Positions 24,305 to 32,530 of a stretch of DNA of 64,000 nt are shown piece by piece. The notes below the pieces were generated by a model. It had not been told where the DNA came from. It did not search any database and saw only the letters and a list, made by a program, of their open reading frames with translations. A program made the position numbers and the translations under genes. Position 1 is the stretch's first letter, and every line of letters starts with the position of its first letter. The stretch is from Paenibacillus sp. OVF10 (GTDB lineage: Bacteria > Bacillota > Bacilli > Paenibacillales > Paenibacillaceae): NCBI GenBank assembly GCA_022836915.1, contig CP094668.1:5828001-5892000 (forward strand). The letters are read 5' to 3'.

Positions 24305-25237
24305 TTATGTATGCGTGGGGCAACTTGGTAAATGTTCATATGCGTCACTGTTAATACCAACGTGATTCATCGTTTGGCGCAGCTCCGATACAAATTCCAT
24401 AAAATACACTTCAGGACTACGGCTTCCGGCATAATACTGCAAGTCATAATCGTAATTCAACCTCGAAAATACATCATGCAGATCGTCAACCAGTATCTTT
24501 TTCATATCCTCTCTCGTAATAGCTGGGTCCATGCTGCACTCGTTGGCCAGGGTCTGCATTGTCTCCTTGAGCGCCTGCTGATCGTATAACGGGTTAGACA
24601 ACAGATGCTGCAAATCATACAAGTCTTTAAACCTGGGCCTCACTATCGTTTGATGCAGCTTCCATGCAATTTGGATGGAGAGTGGTACAGTGTAAGGAAC
24701 GACAAAAGCTTCACCAACCATGGGTTGGTAGGATAGAGTAACAGGCTTCTCATCCAAGTCGAGGTTAAAAGATATATCAAGATGCAGTTCATCCTCATAC
24801 TCATTTTCATTCCTTGGTTCATTATCAATATAAAAGGCAAGCTCCGTGTTCACCGTAGGAAAATCATCCGCCATCGCGTAGTCTATTCTTCTCCAGAAGG
24901 CATTCTCCCGAAAGCTACGGAATATGATACCGTCATTCAGGTCCATCTCCGTTACCTGGATCATCCAGTCTGTAAATACTGCATTGGCCTGATCCTCAGT
25001 CTCAATTCGACCTGTATACAGAAAGTCGATGTCATCCACATAACGAATATTGGGATTCTCCAAATACTGTCTTGTTAATAAGCTTCCTTTTAATACAAAT
25101 GGACTATTCACTAGAGAAGCGCGTTTTAATAGAGCTTCTAACACAACAATGAATCTCTCATCCTCATTTAGGAGGTGCATTTTTATGTTTTTTCTGACAC
25201 TCGTTCTCCTCCTCCATTCATCGTACTCAACATCCAA
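24305..25237 (-). CDS. AbiEii/AbiGii-type nucleotidyltransferase
   Basis: 310 residues. FVLKGSLLTRQYL followed by RYVDDIDFL gives the GS and DxD catalytic motif of the nucleotidyltransferase fold, with a third acidic position in LHLDISF. The later RFKDLYDLQHL matches the conserved KDhYDL block of the AbiEii family. Such proteins act as type IV toxins or phage-defence enzymes. Its start overlaps the end of the preceding gene, so the two are translationally coupled, but the partner does not look like an AbiEi antitoxin. Confidence 0.8.
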   Translation of the reverse strand: MDVEYDEWRRRTSVRKNIKMHLLNEDERFIVVLEALLKRASLVNSPFVLKGSLLTRQYLENPNIRYVDDIDFLYTGRIETEDQANAVFTDWMIQVTEMDLNDGIIFRSFRENAFWRRIDYAMADDFPTVNTELAFYIDNEPRNENEYEDELHLDISFNLDLDEKPVTLSYQPMVGEAFVVPYTVPLSIQIAWKLHQTIVRPRFKDLYDLQHLLSNPLYDQQALKETMQTLANECSMDPAITREDMKKILVDDLHDVFSRLNYDYDLQYYAGSRSPEVYFMEFVSELRQTMNHVGINSDAYEHLPSCPTHT

Positions 25238-25819
25238 TTAGATCCATCCACGATCCAGTTCTTCCCGGCTGTCATAGATGCACAGTTCATATTGCTGTTT
25301 TAACAGTTCGATCTTGTTCGTATGCAAAATGGTATGTATCTCTCCCACTCTACGATAAAAATGTTCTGCACTCTCATATTCACGAACCGTTACGAATCTC
25401 ACCTTTCCATCTGCATGCAGCGAATTCCGTGAGATATTTCCGCCCGAATCCGCGCACAGTTGTTTAAAGACGGCCACATCATCCACATATACCTTTCCGT
25501 GCCATTCGAAATAAGGCTTGGACTGTGCCAGCATCGGCTGATCAAAATACGTTTCTTCCTTAGCCGGAATTTCCACCTTCGTCCGAACAACTGTGAATCC
25601 GTTATCCCGAAACTTCGCCCCAACTTCTTCAATAACATTCTTCACTTCTTCGTAATTCGTGCTATGTACAATGCCTGTAATCATTGGCTGATTAATATAT
25701 TCACCTTTGTCCAAGACGATCAACACGGGCTTCACGTTCTCTTCATTACAGATGTTGATAAAGGTCTCTTTCTCGTTCTGCTTCAGATCACGCATGGTTA
25801 CATGATATTCAAATTCCAT
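25238..25819 (-). CDS. unknown protein coupled to AbiEii-type nucleotidyltransferase
   Basis: 193 residues, not recognised by name. The visible pattern is an alpha/beta repeat: YHVTMRDL, an HST segment in ITGIVHSTNYEEV, and a second region FRDNGFTVVRTKVEIP, ending in REYESAEHFYRRV. No signal peptide or membrane segment. It directly abuts the nucleotidyltransferase. A possible role is partner or regulator of that enzyme; this is inference from spacing only. Confidence 0.7.
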   Translation of the reverse strand: MEFEYHVTMRDLKQNEKETFINICNEENVKPVLIVLDKGEYINQPMITGIVHSTNYEEVKNVIEEVGAKFRDNGFTVVRTKVEIPAKEETYFDQPMLAQSKPYFEWHGKVYVDDVAVFKQLCADSGGNISRNSLHADGKVRFVTVREYESAEHFYRRVGEIHTILHTNKIELLKQQYELCIYDSREELDRGWI

Positions 25820-26030
25820 CAGGTCACTTCCTTACTGATTTTTGTCATCTCTCATTAGACAGATCTCTCTTCTATCTTCTGTTAATTCTCCACTCACATC
25901 GCTCAACTCAAATATTTCCACAGATCTTCTTTAAGTTTTACAATTCACGTTCAAAACGCACCCCTAATTTCTCTACAAGATACTGACAACTGGGACATTC
26001 GTTAACATGAACTAGGAGAACTTTATTTAC
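25820..26030 (-). pseudogene. possible toxin-tip remnant with CPSC motif
   Basis: Reading directly on from the SMI1 stop codon at 26031, the minus strand is open for about 30 codons and gives HVNECPSCQYLVEKLG before stopping. The CPSC pair followed by a short helix resembles the C-terminal CxxC part of nucleic-acid deaminase toxins. The rest of the interval has no gene. Weakly supported. Confidence 0.3.
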
Positions 26031-26504
26031 TCAGCAATTCAAAAATTCTAATATATTGGTCGCGACTTTTTGTGTCACAGGAGAAAACTCCTCTGACTCT
26101 TCATGAAACCAAATAACTACAACAGGCTCTTTCTTCTCTCTATAGTCCAAACAAATAAAATCTCCTGAAAAAAGTACCGCAATAGGAACTACATTCATCC
26201 CCACTAAATCTTCATTATCAGTTAATCTATCTCCTATTTGTGTAATAATAACTTCAACATCATACCATCCATTAATAGGACCAGACTCACTGTCACTCAA
26301 TAAACATAGAAATTTTTCTATTATGTATTCTTTCTGATTCATACTAAATATATTTGTGATTGGTACAGCTCCATTATGTTCCTTAATAAAGTTCCTATAA
26401 GATTCAGGAAATGAAACTCCTAAACCTCGCTCAACTTCATCTAATAAATCATCGCTTGGTAATGGAACGACAATCGTATTAACATCCATTCTCATTTTTT
26501 TCAC
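26031..26504 (-). CDS. SMI1/KNR4 (SUKH) family immunity protein, orphan
   Basis: 157 residues with the SUKH core: LGVSFPESYRNFIKEHNGA, then PIAVLFSGDFICLDYR and EPVVVIWFHEE. Close relative of the SMI1 protein at 34998-35472 (shared FCLL, GDF(V/I)CLDY and IWxxEES). Family members neutralise nuclease toxins, most often of the HNH type. No matching toxin tip lies next to it, so it looks like the last survivor of a displaced cassette. Start at MKKMRMDV, with GGGAGTG just upstream. Confidence 0.85.
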   Translation of the reverse strand: MKKMRMDVNTIVVPLPSDDLLDEVERGLGVSFPESYRNFIKEHNGAVPITNIFSMNQKEYIIEKFLCLLSDSESGPINGWYDVEVIITQIGDRLTDNEDLVGMNVVPIAVLFSGDFICLDYREKKEPVVVIWFHEESEEFSPVTQKVATNILEFLNC

Positions 26505-26550
26505 TCCCTATATTATCTTTTTTCGTGTTCCTTTGATTTTGAGCATGAAG

Positions 26551-26589
26551 AAGCTCATTCCTACTCATAATTCAAGTGAGAAAAAGCTT
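26551..26589 (-). terminator. class 2 cassette-boundary hairpin
   Basis: AAGCTCATTCCTACTCA paired imperfectly with TGAGAAAAAGCTT around the loop TAATTCAAG. It separates the immunity gene at 26699-27196 from the next orphan immunity gene. One of five related hairpins in the array. Confidence 0.5.
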
Positions 26590-26698
26590 TTGAAAAGCTT
26601 ATCCAGGTGTTTGAATAGCCTAGTCTTGGATTTGTTGATGTATTTTACGATCTTGTATTAATATTGTAAGTTGTTTAAAATCCGAGCAAATCCATAAA

Positions 26699-27196
26699 TT
26701 AATCAGCATGTCCATTGTCAAGTGCATCCAAGGTTTCTTCACTTATATCAAGTGGTTCCCTTTTAACTCGATTTGCAAGCGAAAGAAAATTAGTAGCACC
26801 AGTTACATTCAAATAACCTGCCCTTATAAAGAAATAGCCACCTCTTTCATAGAGCTTTATTACTGGCTCAAACAAATCTTTATTATCAATAGCAATTTGA
26901 TTTCCTTCATCAATGAGTGCGTTTAACTCTAAATAACTGGTAGCAATTTCTCTAACATAACTATTGTCAATCTCCTTTAGTATCTGTAATTCATCAACAC
27001 TTACTTGTGACTTAGTTATTGAATTTGAAATGATAATAAAAGGATACCTACACGGACCAGGATAAGATTGAAGAAATATTGATGCTCTTCTTAAGTATTC
27101 TTTACTCAAGTGAACATGTGATCTTGCTTGCTTATTTCCAATACAACCCCAATCTATTGCAGAAATACACTTAATTGCCTGATTAAAATTTTCCAT
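26699..27196 (-). CDS. orphan immunity protein (same family as 29082-29606)
   Basis: 165 residues. It shares with the protein at 29082-29606 the order IKxIxW near the start, then L(F/Y)(E/D)PxIKL(Y/F)ERGG in the second half and the C-terminal LDALDN. That relative is paired with toxin tip 6. Upstream of this copy a decayed stretch ends in GAHDVAS and PGAYEYY, resembling the end of tip 6, so both toxin and immunity belong to one family and this toxin has been lost. ATG at 27196, site ATGGAG. Confidence 0.7.
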   Translation of the reverse strand: MENFNQAIKCISAIDWGCIGNKQARSHVHLSKEYLRRASIFLQSYPGPCRYPFIIISNSITKSQVSVDELQILKEIDNSYVREIATSYLELNALIDEGNQIAIDNKDLFEPVIKLYERGGYFFIRAGYLNVTGATNFLSLANRVKREPLDISEETLDALDNGHAD

Positions 27197-27470
27197 CAAT
27201 TATTTCGCTCCATCTTCTGTATTTTTATTGACCAAGAACATTTTTCGAATAATATTCATATGCTCCTGGGAATTCAAATGAAGGTTTGATCAGAAGCTAC
27301 ATCATGTGCACCAGGAGGATTGTTTATATGCCATTTGCATTTTTTTTGACTTCTCCTCAATCGTTATTTGATTTCCTTACTCCAATAAAATTTGTGATTC
27401 ATCTTTTTTTATACTCATGATTGATTTAATTAATACATTTGCAAGTAAATTTGATAAAAGGTAAGAAAAT
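27197..27470 (-). pseudogene. decayed end of a tip-6-like toxin
   Basis: Minus strand reads NNPPGAHDVASDQ and then, after a one-base shift, KPSFEFPGAYEYYSKNVLGQ before a stop (about 27220-27330). The GAH(D/E)xA...PG pattern matches the end of the toxin at 29608-30261. Upstream of this I see no recognisable coding sequence as far as the hairpin at 27471. Confidence 0.45.
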
Positions 27471-27660
27471 GAAAAAACAGGTCAATTACGGTGGAATCTT
27501 ACCATAATCAACCTGTTTGATGAAACGGAATAGCGCTATTTAGTTATAACATTATGCAATTGATGTACTTACAACCGAAAATGTGCAATCTTATACAAGT
27601 AATATAGGGTTAGATGTGTTACTAATTGATTAATTGGCTCATTTCTCACTGGGTAGGTAC
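27471..27660 (-). repeat. 190-base repeat, copy A, with class 1 hairpin
   Basis: Begins with the hairpin AAACAGGTCAATTACGGTGG / CCATAATCAACCTGTTT (27475-27518), T-rich on the minus-strand exit side, so it can act as a terminator. The following bases (GCGCTATTTAG, then TTATACAAGTAATA) match copies at 33898 and 36236. It fills the gap between the DUF6985 immunity stop and the boundary. Confidence 0.65.
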
Positions 27661-27669
27661 TTCATACTG

Positions 27670-28149
27670 TTATAGTACTATATCTTGAAAGCCTACCTCA
27701 ACTATTTCTTCATCCTCAATTTTCACAGCAAGCCCATGTTCTATTTCCCAAGTACAATTAAAAAGCAACCCAATTCTTCTAACTCCATTTTTTCGCACTC
27801 TTCTGATAATCAATTGAGTTGGTTCAATTAAATGATCTAACTCTTCTTTATTTTCAATAATTGATGCAATCTTGTCAGCTTCTTCCTCTCCCAGCATTTC
27901 TCTATAATCCATGTATACTTCTTGATAATAGTCAAAGATAGCCTCTTCTACTTTAGTCATGATATCGTCCATATTTCCAATAAGATTGGTATATGCTTCT
28001 TTTTGAGCATCGTGGAATTCACCTTCTTCATTTCCATCAACACTTAAAATTATGGCTTTGTCTTTTCCAAACATTTTCATTTTCTGTTGTCCGCTCCAAT
28101 ATAAATCGTAAGAAATTTCACCAAATAGTTCATGGTTAAGGTTAGCCAT
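27670..28149 (-). CDS. DUF6985/DUF2004-like immunity protein 1
   Basis: 159 residues. Starts FGEISYDLYWSG, contains LSVDGNEEGEF, ends LLFNCTWEIEHGLAVKI and VGFQDIVL. The protein at 31610-32077 has the same layout (FGVLEYNYGW, MIDGDEDGRF, LFSCTWDSENGLGL, VGYQDVAI). Both follow toxin tips sharing a TWHELND nuclease motif, which makes a cognate role likely. Soluble, acidic. The start lies four bases after the toxin stop. Confidence 0.75.
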   Translation of the reverse strand: MANLNHELFGEISYDLYWSGQQKMKMFGKDKAIILSVDGNEEGEFHDAQKEAYTNLIGNMDDIMTKVEEAIFDYYQEVYMDYREMLGEEEADKIASIIENKEELDHLIEPTQLIIRRVRKNGVRRIGLLFNCTWEIEHGLAVKIEDEEIVEVGFQDIVL

Positions 28150-28153
28150 GCCG

Positions 28154-28980
28154 TCACTCTCCTAGCTTCTCTTTGATTCTATGTTCCCCAACTCCACCTA
28201 AATGATTATATGTACATACCATTAATTTTGCTTGGATACTAATTGCATACCCTCAAGGTCATTTAGTTCATGCCAAGTATAATTATTGTCCTTTCGCCAA
28301 TCTGCAACATCACCCGCAGTCCACTTTTTCTCAGGAGTCGACCATTCCTTAGCTAATATTTCATCAGCCATTGCAAAGTTCTTTCTTCTGTCACTAGTCA
28401 TATTCGGAATTTTCACCTCAGCCTTTGTAAAAGGAGAAAAATCAGGCATTGCATTCTTATACTCTACTCCATCAACGCCCGCTTCATCTAGATATTTCTT
28501 CACTTCAGGTTTCTCTGAAACAAATTTTGACTCTTCTCTTTCACCACTCCATTCCCTTTATTAACTGGTATTCTTTTTAGTCTGTCATCATAAGTACTAT
28601 ACTTTGGTGTTACATCATAACCTTTTGTTACCTTAGGAACATCACCCGTCCCATCAGCCTCTGATTCACTTTTTTGTCTTTCTTCCTCTTCCCTTTTACG
28701 TTTTTCCTCCTCTTTTTTCTCTTTACCATCTTTACCTTTTCCTTTTTTCTTCGATGAATCTTGTTTCCACTGATTATGACTGTCGGGAATCTGATTCTCT
28801 TTCTTGTTAGAGCTAGATGAGCTTGTTCCTTCACCCTCGCTCGACTTTTTCCCTGTACCTGTATTTGATCCTGTAGTATCCGGTTCTCCGGATGTTTGGG
28901 TCTTCTTACTGGTATTCGGAGTTGGATCCTCTATCTTTCCACTACTTAATGATCCTGTCCCTTCACCATTTGAATTTAGG
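28154..28980 (-). pseudogene. displaced toxin tip 7: WHE-type HNH nuclease
   Basis: A 5'-truncated coding stretch with no start. The N-terminal half is a Lys/Glu/Ser-rich linker. The last about 110 residues are a nuclease tip with PNMTSDRRKNFAMAD, DVADWRKDNNYTWHELND, MQLV and, after a one-base shift, HLGGVGEHR. TWHE..MQLV..HLGG is the layout of HNH/EndoVII toxins. The same tip recurs at 32064-32459. It stops five bases before the immunity gene and abuts the hairpin at 28985. Frame breaks near 28235 and 28545. Probably a silent cassette left when the spike gene acquired a new tip. Confidence 0.7.
28222..28503 (-). CDS. open part of toxin tip 7
   Basis: The 93-residue open segment of tip 7, carrying the TWHELND motif and stopping one indel before the HLGG end. 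It has no ribosome site and is not likely translated alone. Confidence 0.45.
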   Translation of the reverse strand: MKKYLDEAGVDGVEYKNAMPDFSPFTKAEVKIPNMTSDRRKNFAMADEILAKEWSTPEKKWTAGDVADWRKDNNYTWHELNDLEGMQLVSKQN

Positions 28981-28984
28981 CATA

Positions 28985-29027
28985 TAAAAAAGGCTATTCC
29001 TACCCGTTGTTCAAGTTAGAATAGCCT
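28985..29027 (-). terminator. class 2 cassette-boundary hairpin / terminator
   Basis: On the minus strand AGGCTATTCTAACTTG, loop, GTAGGAATAGCCT then TTTTTT: a good intrinsic terminator. It lies after the immunity gene at 29082 and abuts toxin tip 7. Confidence 0.75.
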
Positions 29028-29081
29028 CTGAAATTTATCGCACTTCGTATTACAGTCCGTCTTGTGAAAAAATTTATTACT

Positions 29082-29606
29082 CTATGATTCAATTTTTTCA
29101 TTATCGAGTGCATCCAGAACCTCATCTTTAATATCCCTTGGGGAAAGTTCCCTAGTTATTGCCCCAGAATTACGCGACCATGCATGTTTCCCACATACTA
29201 ACTCATTATGATGATAACTGATCCTTCCACCTCTCTCAAACAACTTAATAATCGGGTCATATAGATCGTGAAACTGCAGAGCAATAGGCACGTGTTGGTC
29301 TACTACGTATGACCATTCAAGATAAAAAGTACAAAGATACTCCGTAACCCAATCAATGTCTTCGTTTACCAATTTATTAAATTCTTCTTTTATATGAACA
29401 GGTACATCAAAATTAATTATTTCTGCTGCATTAAATACTGCACGTCTGTTATCCTCCTTGGAGTTGAAATCCATAAAAATATTACCTCTTCTAATAAACT
29501 CTGTTACTAAAATTGCATATGAAGGTTTATCCATCGCATTACTTTCCCAGTTAATGCTCTTTATTCTTTCTTTGGCTTGTTCCAAGTTAGAATTCAATTT
29601 TTCCAC
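29082..29606 (-). CDS. immunity protein for toxin tip 6
   Basis: 174 residues, same family as 26699-27196 (IKSINW, DPIIKLFERGGR, VLDALDN). GTG start at 29606 overlaps the toxin stop, with GAGGTG at the start. Soluble. Assigned as immunity from position and from repeated association with the same toxin end; the family name is unknown to me. Confidence 0.75.
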   Translation of the reverse strand: MEKLNSNLEQAKERIKSINWESNAMDKPSYAILVTEFIRRGNIFMDFNSKEDNRRAVFNAAEIINFDVPVHIKEEFNKLVNEDIDWVTEYLCTFYLEWSYVVDQHVPIALQFHDLYDPIIKLFERGGRISYHHNELVCGKHAWSRNSGAITRELSPRDIKDEVLDALDNEKIES

Positions 29607-29607
29607 C

Positions 29608-30261
29608 TCAAATTTTCGGTTTAAACCCAGGAAATCCGCCGGGTTGTGGTGGTGCTAACTCATGAGCACCTTTTGTACTTTCGTTCGTTGTACCATCTTT
29701 GAAATAATTAATATCACGATACGGCAATCCTTCTTGCATCATTTTACTTTCTGCCAATTCATGGTCGGCTAATTGTCTAAACCATGCTTTTTCCTTTGCT
29801 GACAATTCACCTTCTAGTGCTTTTTTCCATCCATAGGCAATATCAATATCCGGGTCAAAGTATCCTTTATAATAGTACTTGCCGTTAACAGTATCAACTA
29901 AATTAATATGTTCTGACAGTATTACATGTGTTTTTAACTGACTTGCCTCTTCAAAACTAAGTCCTGTATTCCGTGAAAAGGTTTCTAATTCTACGGCATC
30001 TAAACCAGTGGATCTTAATTTTCCATATGTCTGTAAAGCAATCTCTTCCTGTTTAAAATTAGGAACAAACTGAATAGGTTCTCCACGTGGGTCAATTGGC
30101 TTAGGTATTCTAGCCGTTCCCTTCCCCTCAGTGCCTTCCGTATTTTCCTTCGGTTTATTTGTATCCTGTTCTCCCTCTGGTTCTGGTGGCTTGGGTGGTT
30201 TAGTATCCGCTTCAGAATTACCCTCAACCTTATTTGGCAGAGATTTCTTCCATGAATTCAC
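29608..30261 (-). CDS. open reading frame of toxin tip 6
   Basis: 217 residues: Pro/Glu/Lys-rich linker (1-65), then about 150 residues of toxin with AVELETFSRNTGLSFEEAS, ADHELAESKMM and GAHELAPPQPGG. The HExxE-like and GAH blocks are shared with the decayed copy at 27220-27330. Not matched to a named toxin family. Confidence 0.6.
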   Translation of the reverse strand: MNSWKKSLPNKVEGNSEADTKPPKPPEPEGEQDTNKPKENTEGTEGKGTARIPKPIDPRGEPIQFVPNFKQEEIALQTYGKLRSTGLDAVELETFSRNTGLSFEEASQLKTHVILSEHINLVDTVNGKYYYKGYFDPDIDIAYGWKKALEGELSAKEKAWFRQLADHELAESKMMQEGLPYRDINYFKDGTTNESTKGAHELAPPQPGGFPGFKPKI

Positions 30262-30845
30262 TTCATTTGGAGTAGCATTTTTTCTGGATTCGTCTTAGTT
30301 TCGGTATCTTTTGGTTTCTGTTTTGGTGGCTTCTGATCACTACCCGCTTGGTTAGGTTTAGTTTCAGTTTCACCTTCTGTTTTGCCACCAGAACTTGCTT
30401 GTCCCGTTTTTTTCGACTTTTCCCCGCTCCAATCACTTCCTCCACCAGAAGCGATCCTCATTTTCTGACCGTCTGTCCATTTCTTCTTTGCAAATGTCGC
30501 TGCTGTTTTTAATCCGTTACCAACAACTTGCATGACCTTTCCTTCAATGTCTGGCGTCCTTACCCTTAGATTACCACCAATCATCGTTCCGTTCTCTATT
30601 AAATCGCGATTCATTTCATAATCGTAGATCATCTCTACGAATTTCTCATCGCTAATCGGATTGTAAATCAACTGTGTCAGATATTTCATCTGTTCCAATG
30701 TCAGGTCCTGACGCAACCAAAAATCGTAATCTTTTACTTCCTCGACGGTAATATTATGATATATGCCAGCCCTGTCTAATGCCCATGAAATTTCTTGGTA
30801 ATAGGGCGAAAAGAAGGTTTGATGTTGAACATCGTCTTTCTCCAC
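30258..30845 (-). CDS. pre-toxin domain fragment of truncated VgrG copy
   Basis: Contains ITVEEVKDYDFWLRQDLTLEQMKYL and ISDEKFVEMIYDYE, matching ITVEELGSYDYWKAQGLSVEE in the full spike gene (38142-38765), then a Lys/Thr/Pro linker ending NPEK. Part of the truncated copy at 29608-31465. Confidence 0.6.
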   Translation of the reverse strand: MEKDDVQHQTFFSPYYQEISWALDRAGIYHNITVEEVKDYDFWLRQDLTLEQMKYLTQLIYNPISDEKFVEMIYDYEMNRDLIENGTMIGGNLRVRTPDIEGKVMQVVGNGLKTAATFAKKKWTDGQKMRIASGGGSDWSGEKSKKTGQASSGGKTEGETETKPNQAGSDQKPPKQKPKDTETKTNPEKMLLQMK

Positions 30846-31485
30846 ACTCTTAAAAATTCCAGCGACTTCTGCAGGTCACGTTGGGCTTTTTCATGCGCCC
30901 ACTTCTCACGGAAGTAACTCGGAATCTGCTCATAAGCAAGGCTAATCTCCTTGTTCTGTTGTTCCAGCTTCTTAAAGAAATCAGTCACCGAAGTCGATGT
31001 AGTCAACTCTTTGGCGGCCGTCAACATTTTCCCAAGCATCGTCCATTTCGCTTCGTTCTCCTGCTGTTGCAGTTCAGCAAAACCATTCGTAAATCGGTCC
31101 AGCAAATTCAAAGCCGAAGGCTTGAAGGAGTCTATCTTCGGCACGCTCGCGATGAGACCCGTGGCAACGGCAGCAATACCCCTAGAGCTCCCAGGATCGG
31201 AATCATAGCAGTGATGGCCAACGCAGCTCCAGCCAACGATCCATCTTTCGGGTTCGTCGTTGATGCCTGCGTCACTGCAGCAGCCTCTGCGGCAGCTGCG
31301 GCCTGAGCTGCTTCGTACTCCTTAATCGGCATCAGCGGTGGCTCCGGCTCCGCAGGCAGATCCGCCACATGAACAGGCGCTTTGTTGCTTCCTCCTGTTG
31401 CAATAGACCTGCTCGTACGTTGGTCTCCCCGTCCAAAATGAAGCTACCACCCCCGTCAAGTAGCCATTAGTTATTTTCGACACGC

Positions 31486-31528
31486 AAAAAGCTCTCTCCA
31501 ACTCATAAATCAAGTAAGAAAGAGCTTT
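31486..31528 (-). terminator. class 2 cassette-boundary hairpin / terminator
   Basis: AAAAAGCTCTCTCCAACTCA paired with GTAAGAAAGAGCTTTT. Lies between the immunity gene at 31610 and the breakpoint (about 31465) of the truncated VgrG copy. Confidence 0.65.
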
Positions 31529-31609
31529 TGAATGTTAATCAAATGTTTGAATCATTTAATGTTGGGTTCGTTGGATATGGTTGTGCTATACGATTTAATT
31601 AGCCTGGTA

Positions 31610-32077
31610 TCAAATTGCAACATCTTGGTATCCTACATCAGCTATTTCTTCATCTAATAAACGCAACCCTAAACCATTCTCTGAATCCCATGTACAACTA
31701 AAAAGAACTCCAATGTCACGTTCTTCATTAATGTCTCCATACGGAACAACAATCCCCTCTAAAGTAATCATCTTCATCAGTTGAGTTGTTGTTTCAACTA
31801 ATGGATAATTCTCATTAAACGCAACATCATAACCCAATTCACTTCTTTTTTGTATGTAATAATCCAAAATAGGTTGTAATAAGTTAAATTGCACTTGTTT
31901 CCAATCTTGTATCAATGATTGATATGCCGAATATTGTTTTTCATCAAATCTTCCATCTTCATCTCCATCAATCATCAATGTAATTTCAAGTTCTCCTCCG
32001 AATAATTGAAACATAGTCTTCCTAGTCCAACCATAGTTATATTCGAGCACTCCAAAAACAGGATCATTCTTTATCAT
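31610..32077 (-). CDS. DUF6985/DUF2004-like immunity protein 2
   Basis: 155 residues, paralogue of 27670-28149 (see FGVLEYNYGW, LMIDGDEDGRF, VLFSCTWDSENGLG, DVGYQDVAI). It overlaps the end of toxin tip 5 by 14 bases, with GGAGTACACA before the ATG. Predicted to neutralise the TWHELND nuclease tip upstream. Confidence 0.75.
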   Translation of the reverse strand: MIKNDPVFGVLEYNYGWTRKTMFQLFGGELEITLMIDGDEDGRFDEKQYSAYQSLIQDWKQVQFNLLQPILDYYIQKRSELGYDVAFNENYPLVETTTQLMKMITLEGIVVPYGDINEERDIGVLFSCTWDSENGLGLRLLDEEIADVGYQDVAI

Positions 32078-32459
32078 TGTGTACTCCCTCTTTATTGTTT
32101 ATTAGAAATCCCCCAGGTTCAAACGCTCCTGCATTCATTTCTCCCACACCTCCAAGATGCCCAAAAGTACTATTCATCTTTGTAGGTACTAGTTGCATTG
32201 TTTTAACATCATTTAATTCGTGCCATGTTAGTTTATTTCCATCTCGATAAATCTTTATATCTTTAGCAGTAATTTTACCAGACTCCATACCAAATTGGCG
32301 TGCTATTTCAGGAGAATTATTAAGTTGTTCAGCTAACCTTTGATCTGATTGAGCAAAATTAGCTCTTCTCGCTGCTCCTCCGTATGTGCCTTTTCCACCT
32401 AACATATACTCAATTTGCACTTCTGCTTTAGCTACTGGTGAAAGATCAGGGATCAGACA
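32064..32459 (-). pseudogene. displaced toxin tip 5: WHE-type HNH nuclease
   Basis: About 130 codons: PDLSPVAKAEV, then ARRANFAQSDQRLAEQL, LTWHELNDVKTMQLVPTKMN and FGHLGGVGEMNAG. The same order as tip 7 identifies the same HNH-type nuclease family. It begins inside the toxin domain directly at the hairpin 32463-32503, without linker or start codon, so it is truncated and silent unless restored by recombination. Confidence 0.7.
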
Positions 32460-32462
32460 AAT

Positions 32463-32503
32463 AAAAAAGCCAATTTCGACTTATAATTCAAGTTGAAATT
32501 AGC
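32463..32503 (-). terminator. class 2 cassette-boundary hairpin / terminator
   Basis: Minus strand GCTAATTTCAACTTGAATTATAAGTCGAAATTGGC then TTTTTT, one mismatch in the stem. Sits after the SMI1 gene and abuts tip 5. Confidence 0.7.
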
Positions 32504-32530
32504 ATTTCTGCATCCGTCATTTTCTAAAGA

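Larger units (their letters stand above)
29608..31465 (-). pseudogene. 5'-truncated copy of VgrG C-terminal region plus toxin tip 6
   Basis: From about 31465 downstream the sequence nearly repeats the end of the spike gene (39130-39285): the spike end, the PAEPEPPLMPIKEY linker, a hydrophobic stretch and the shared SFKPSALNLLDRFTNGFAEL domain, lacking about 27 bases present in the full copy. It then diverges into a related pre-toxin domain, the linker NPEKNATPNEVNSWKK and a distinct tip with LADHELAESKMM and STKGAHELAP. There is no N-terminal spike and no start. Frame breaks near 31175, 30855 and 30280 fall in homopolymers. The tip is unidentified; HELAES could be a metal or catalytic site. 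Confidence 0.75.

Noticed and set aside
28628-28834. Lys-rich 68-codon minus-strand frame
   Set aside because: Out-of-frame reading of the charged linker of toxin tip 7.
31486-31528. Insertion-sequence ends
   Set aside because: Hairpins of the array were considered as IS ends, but no transposase or target duplication is visible; they have terminator features and always follow immunity genes.
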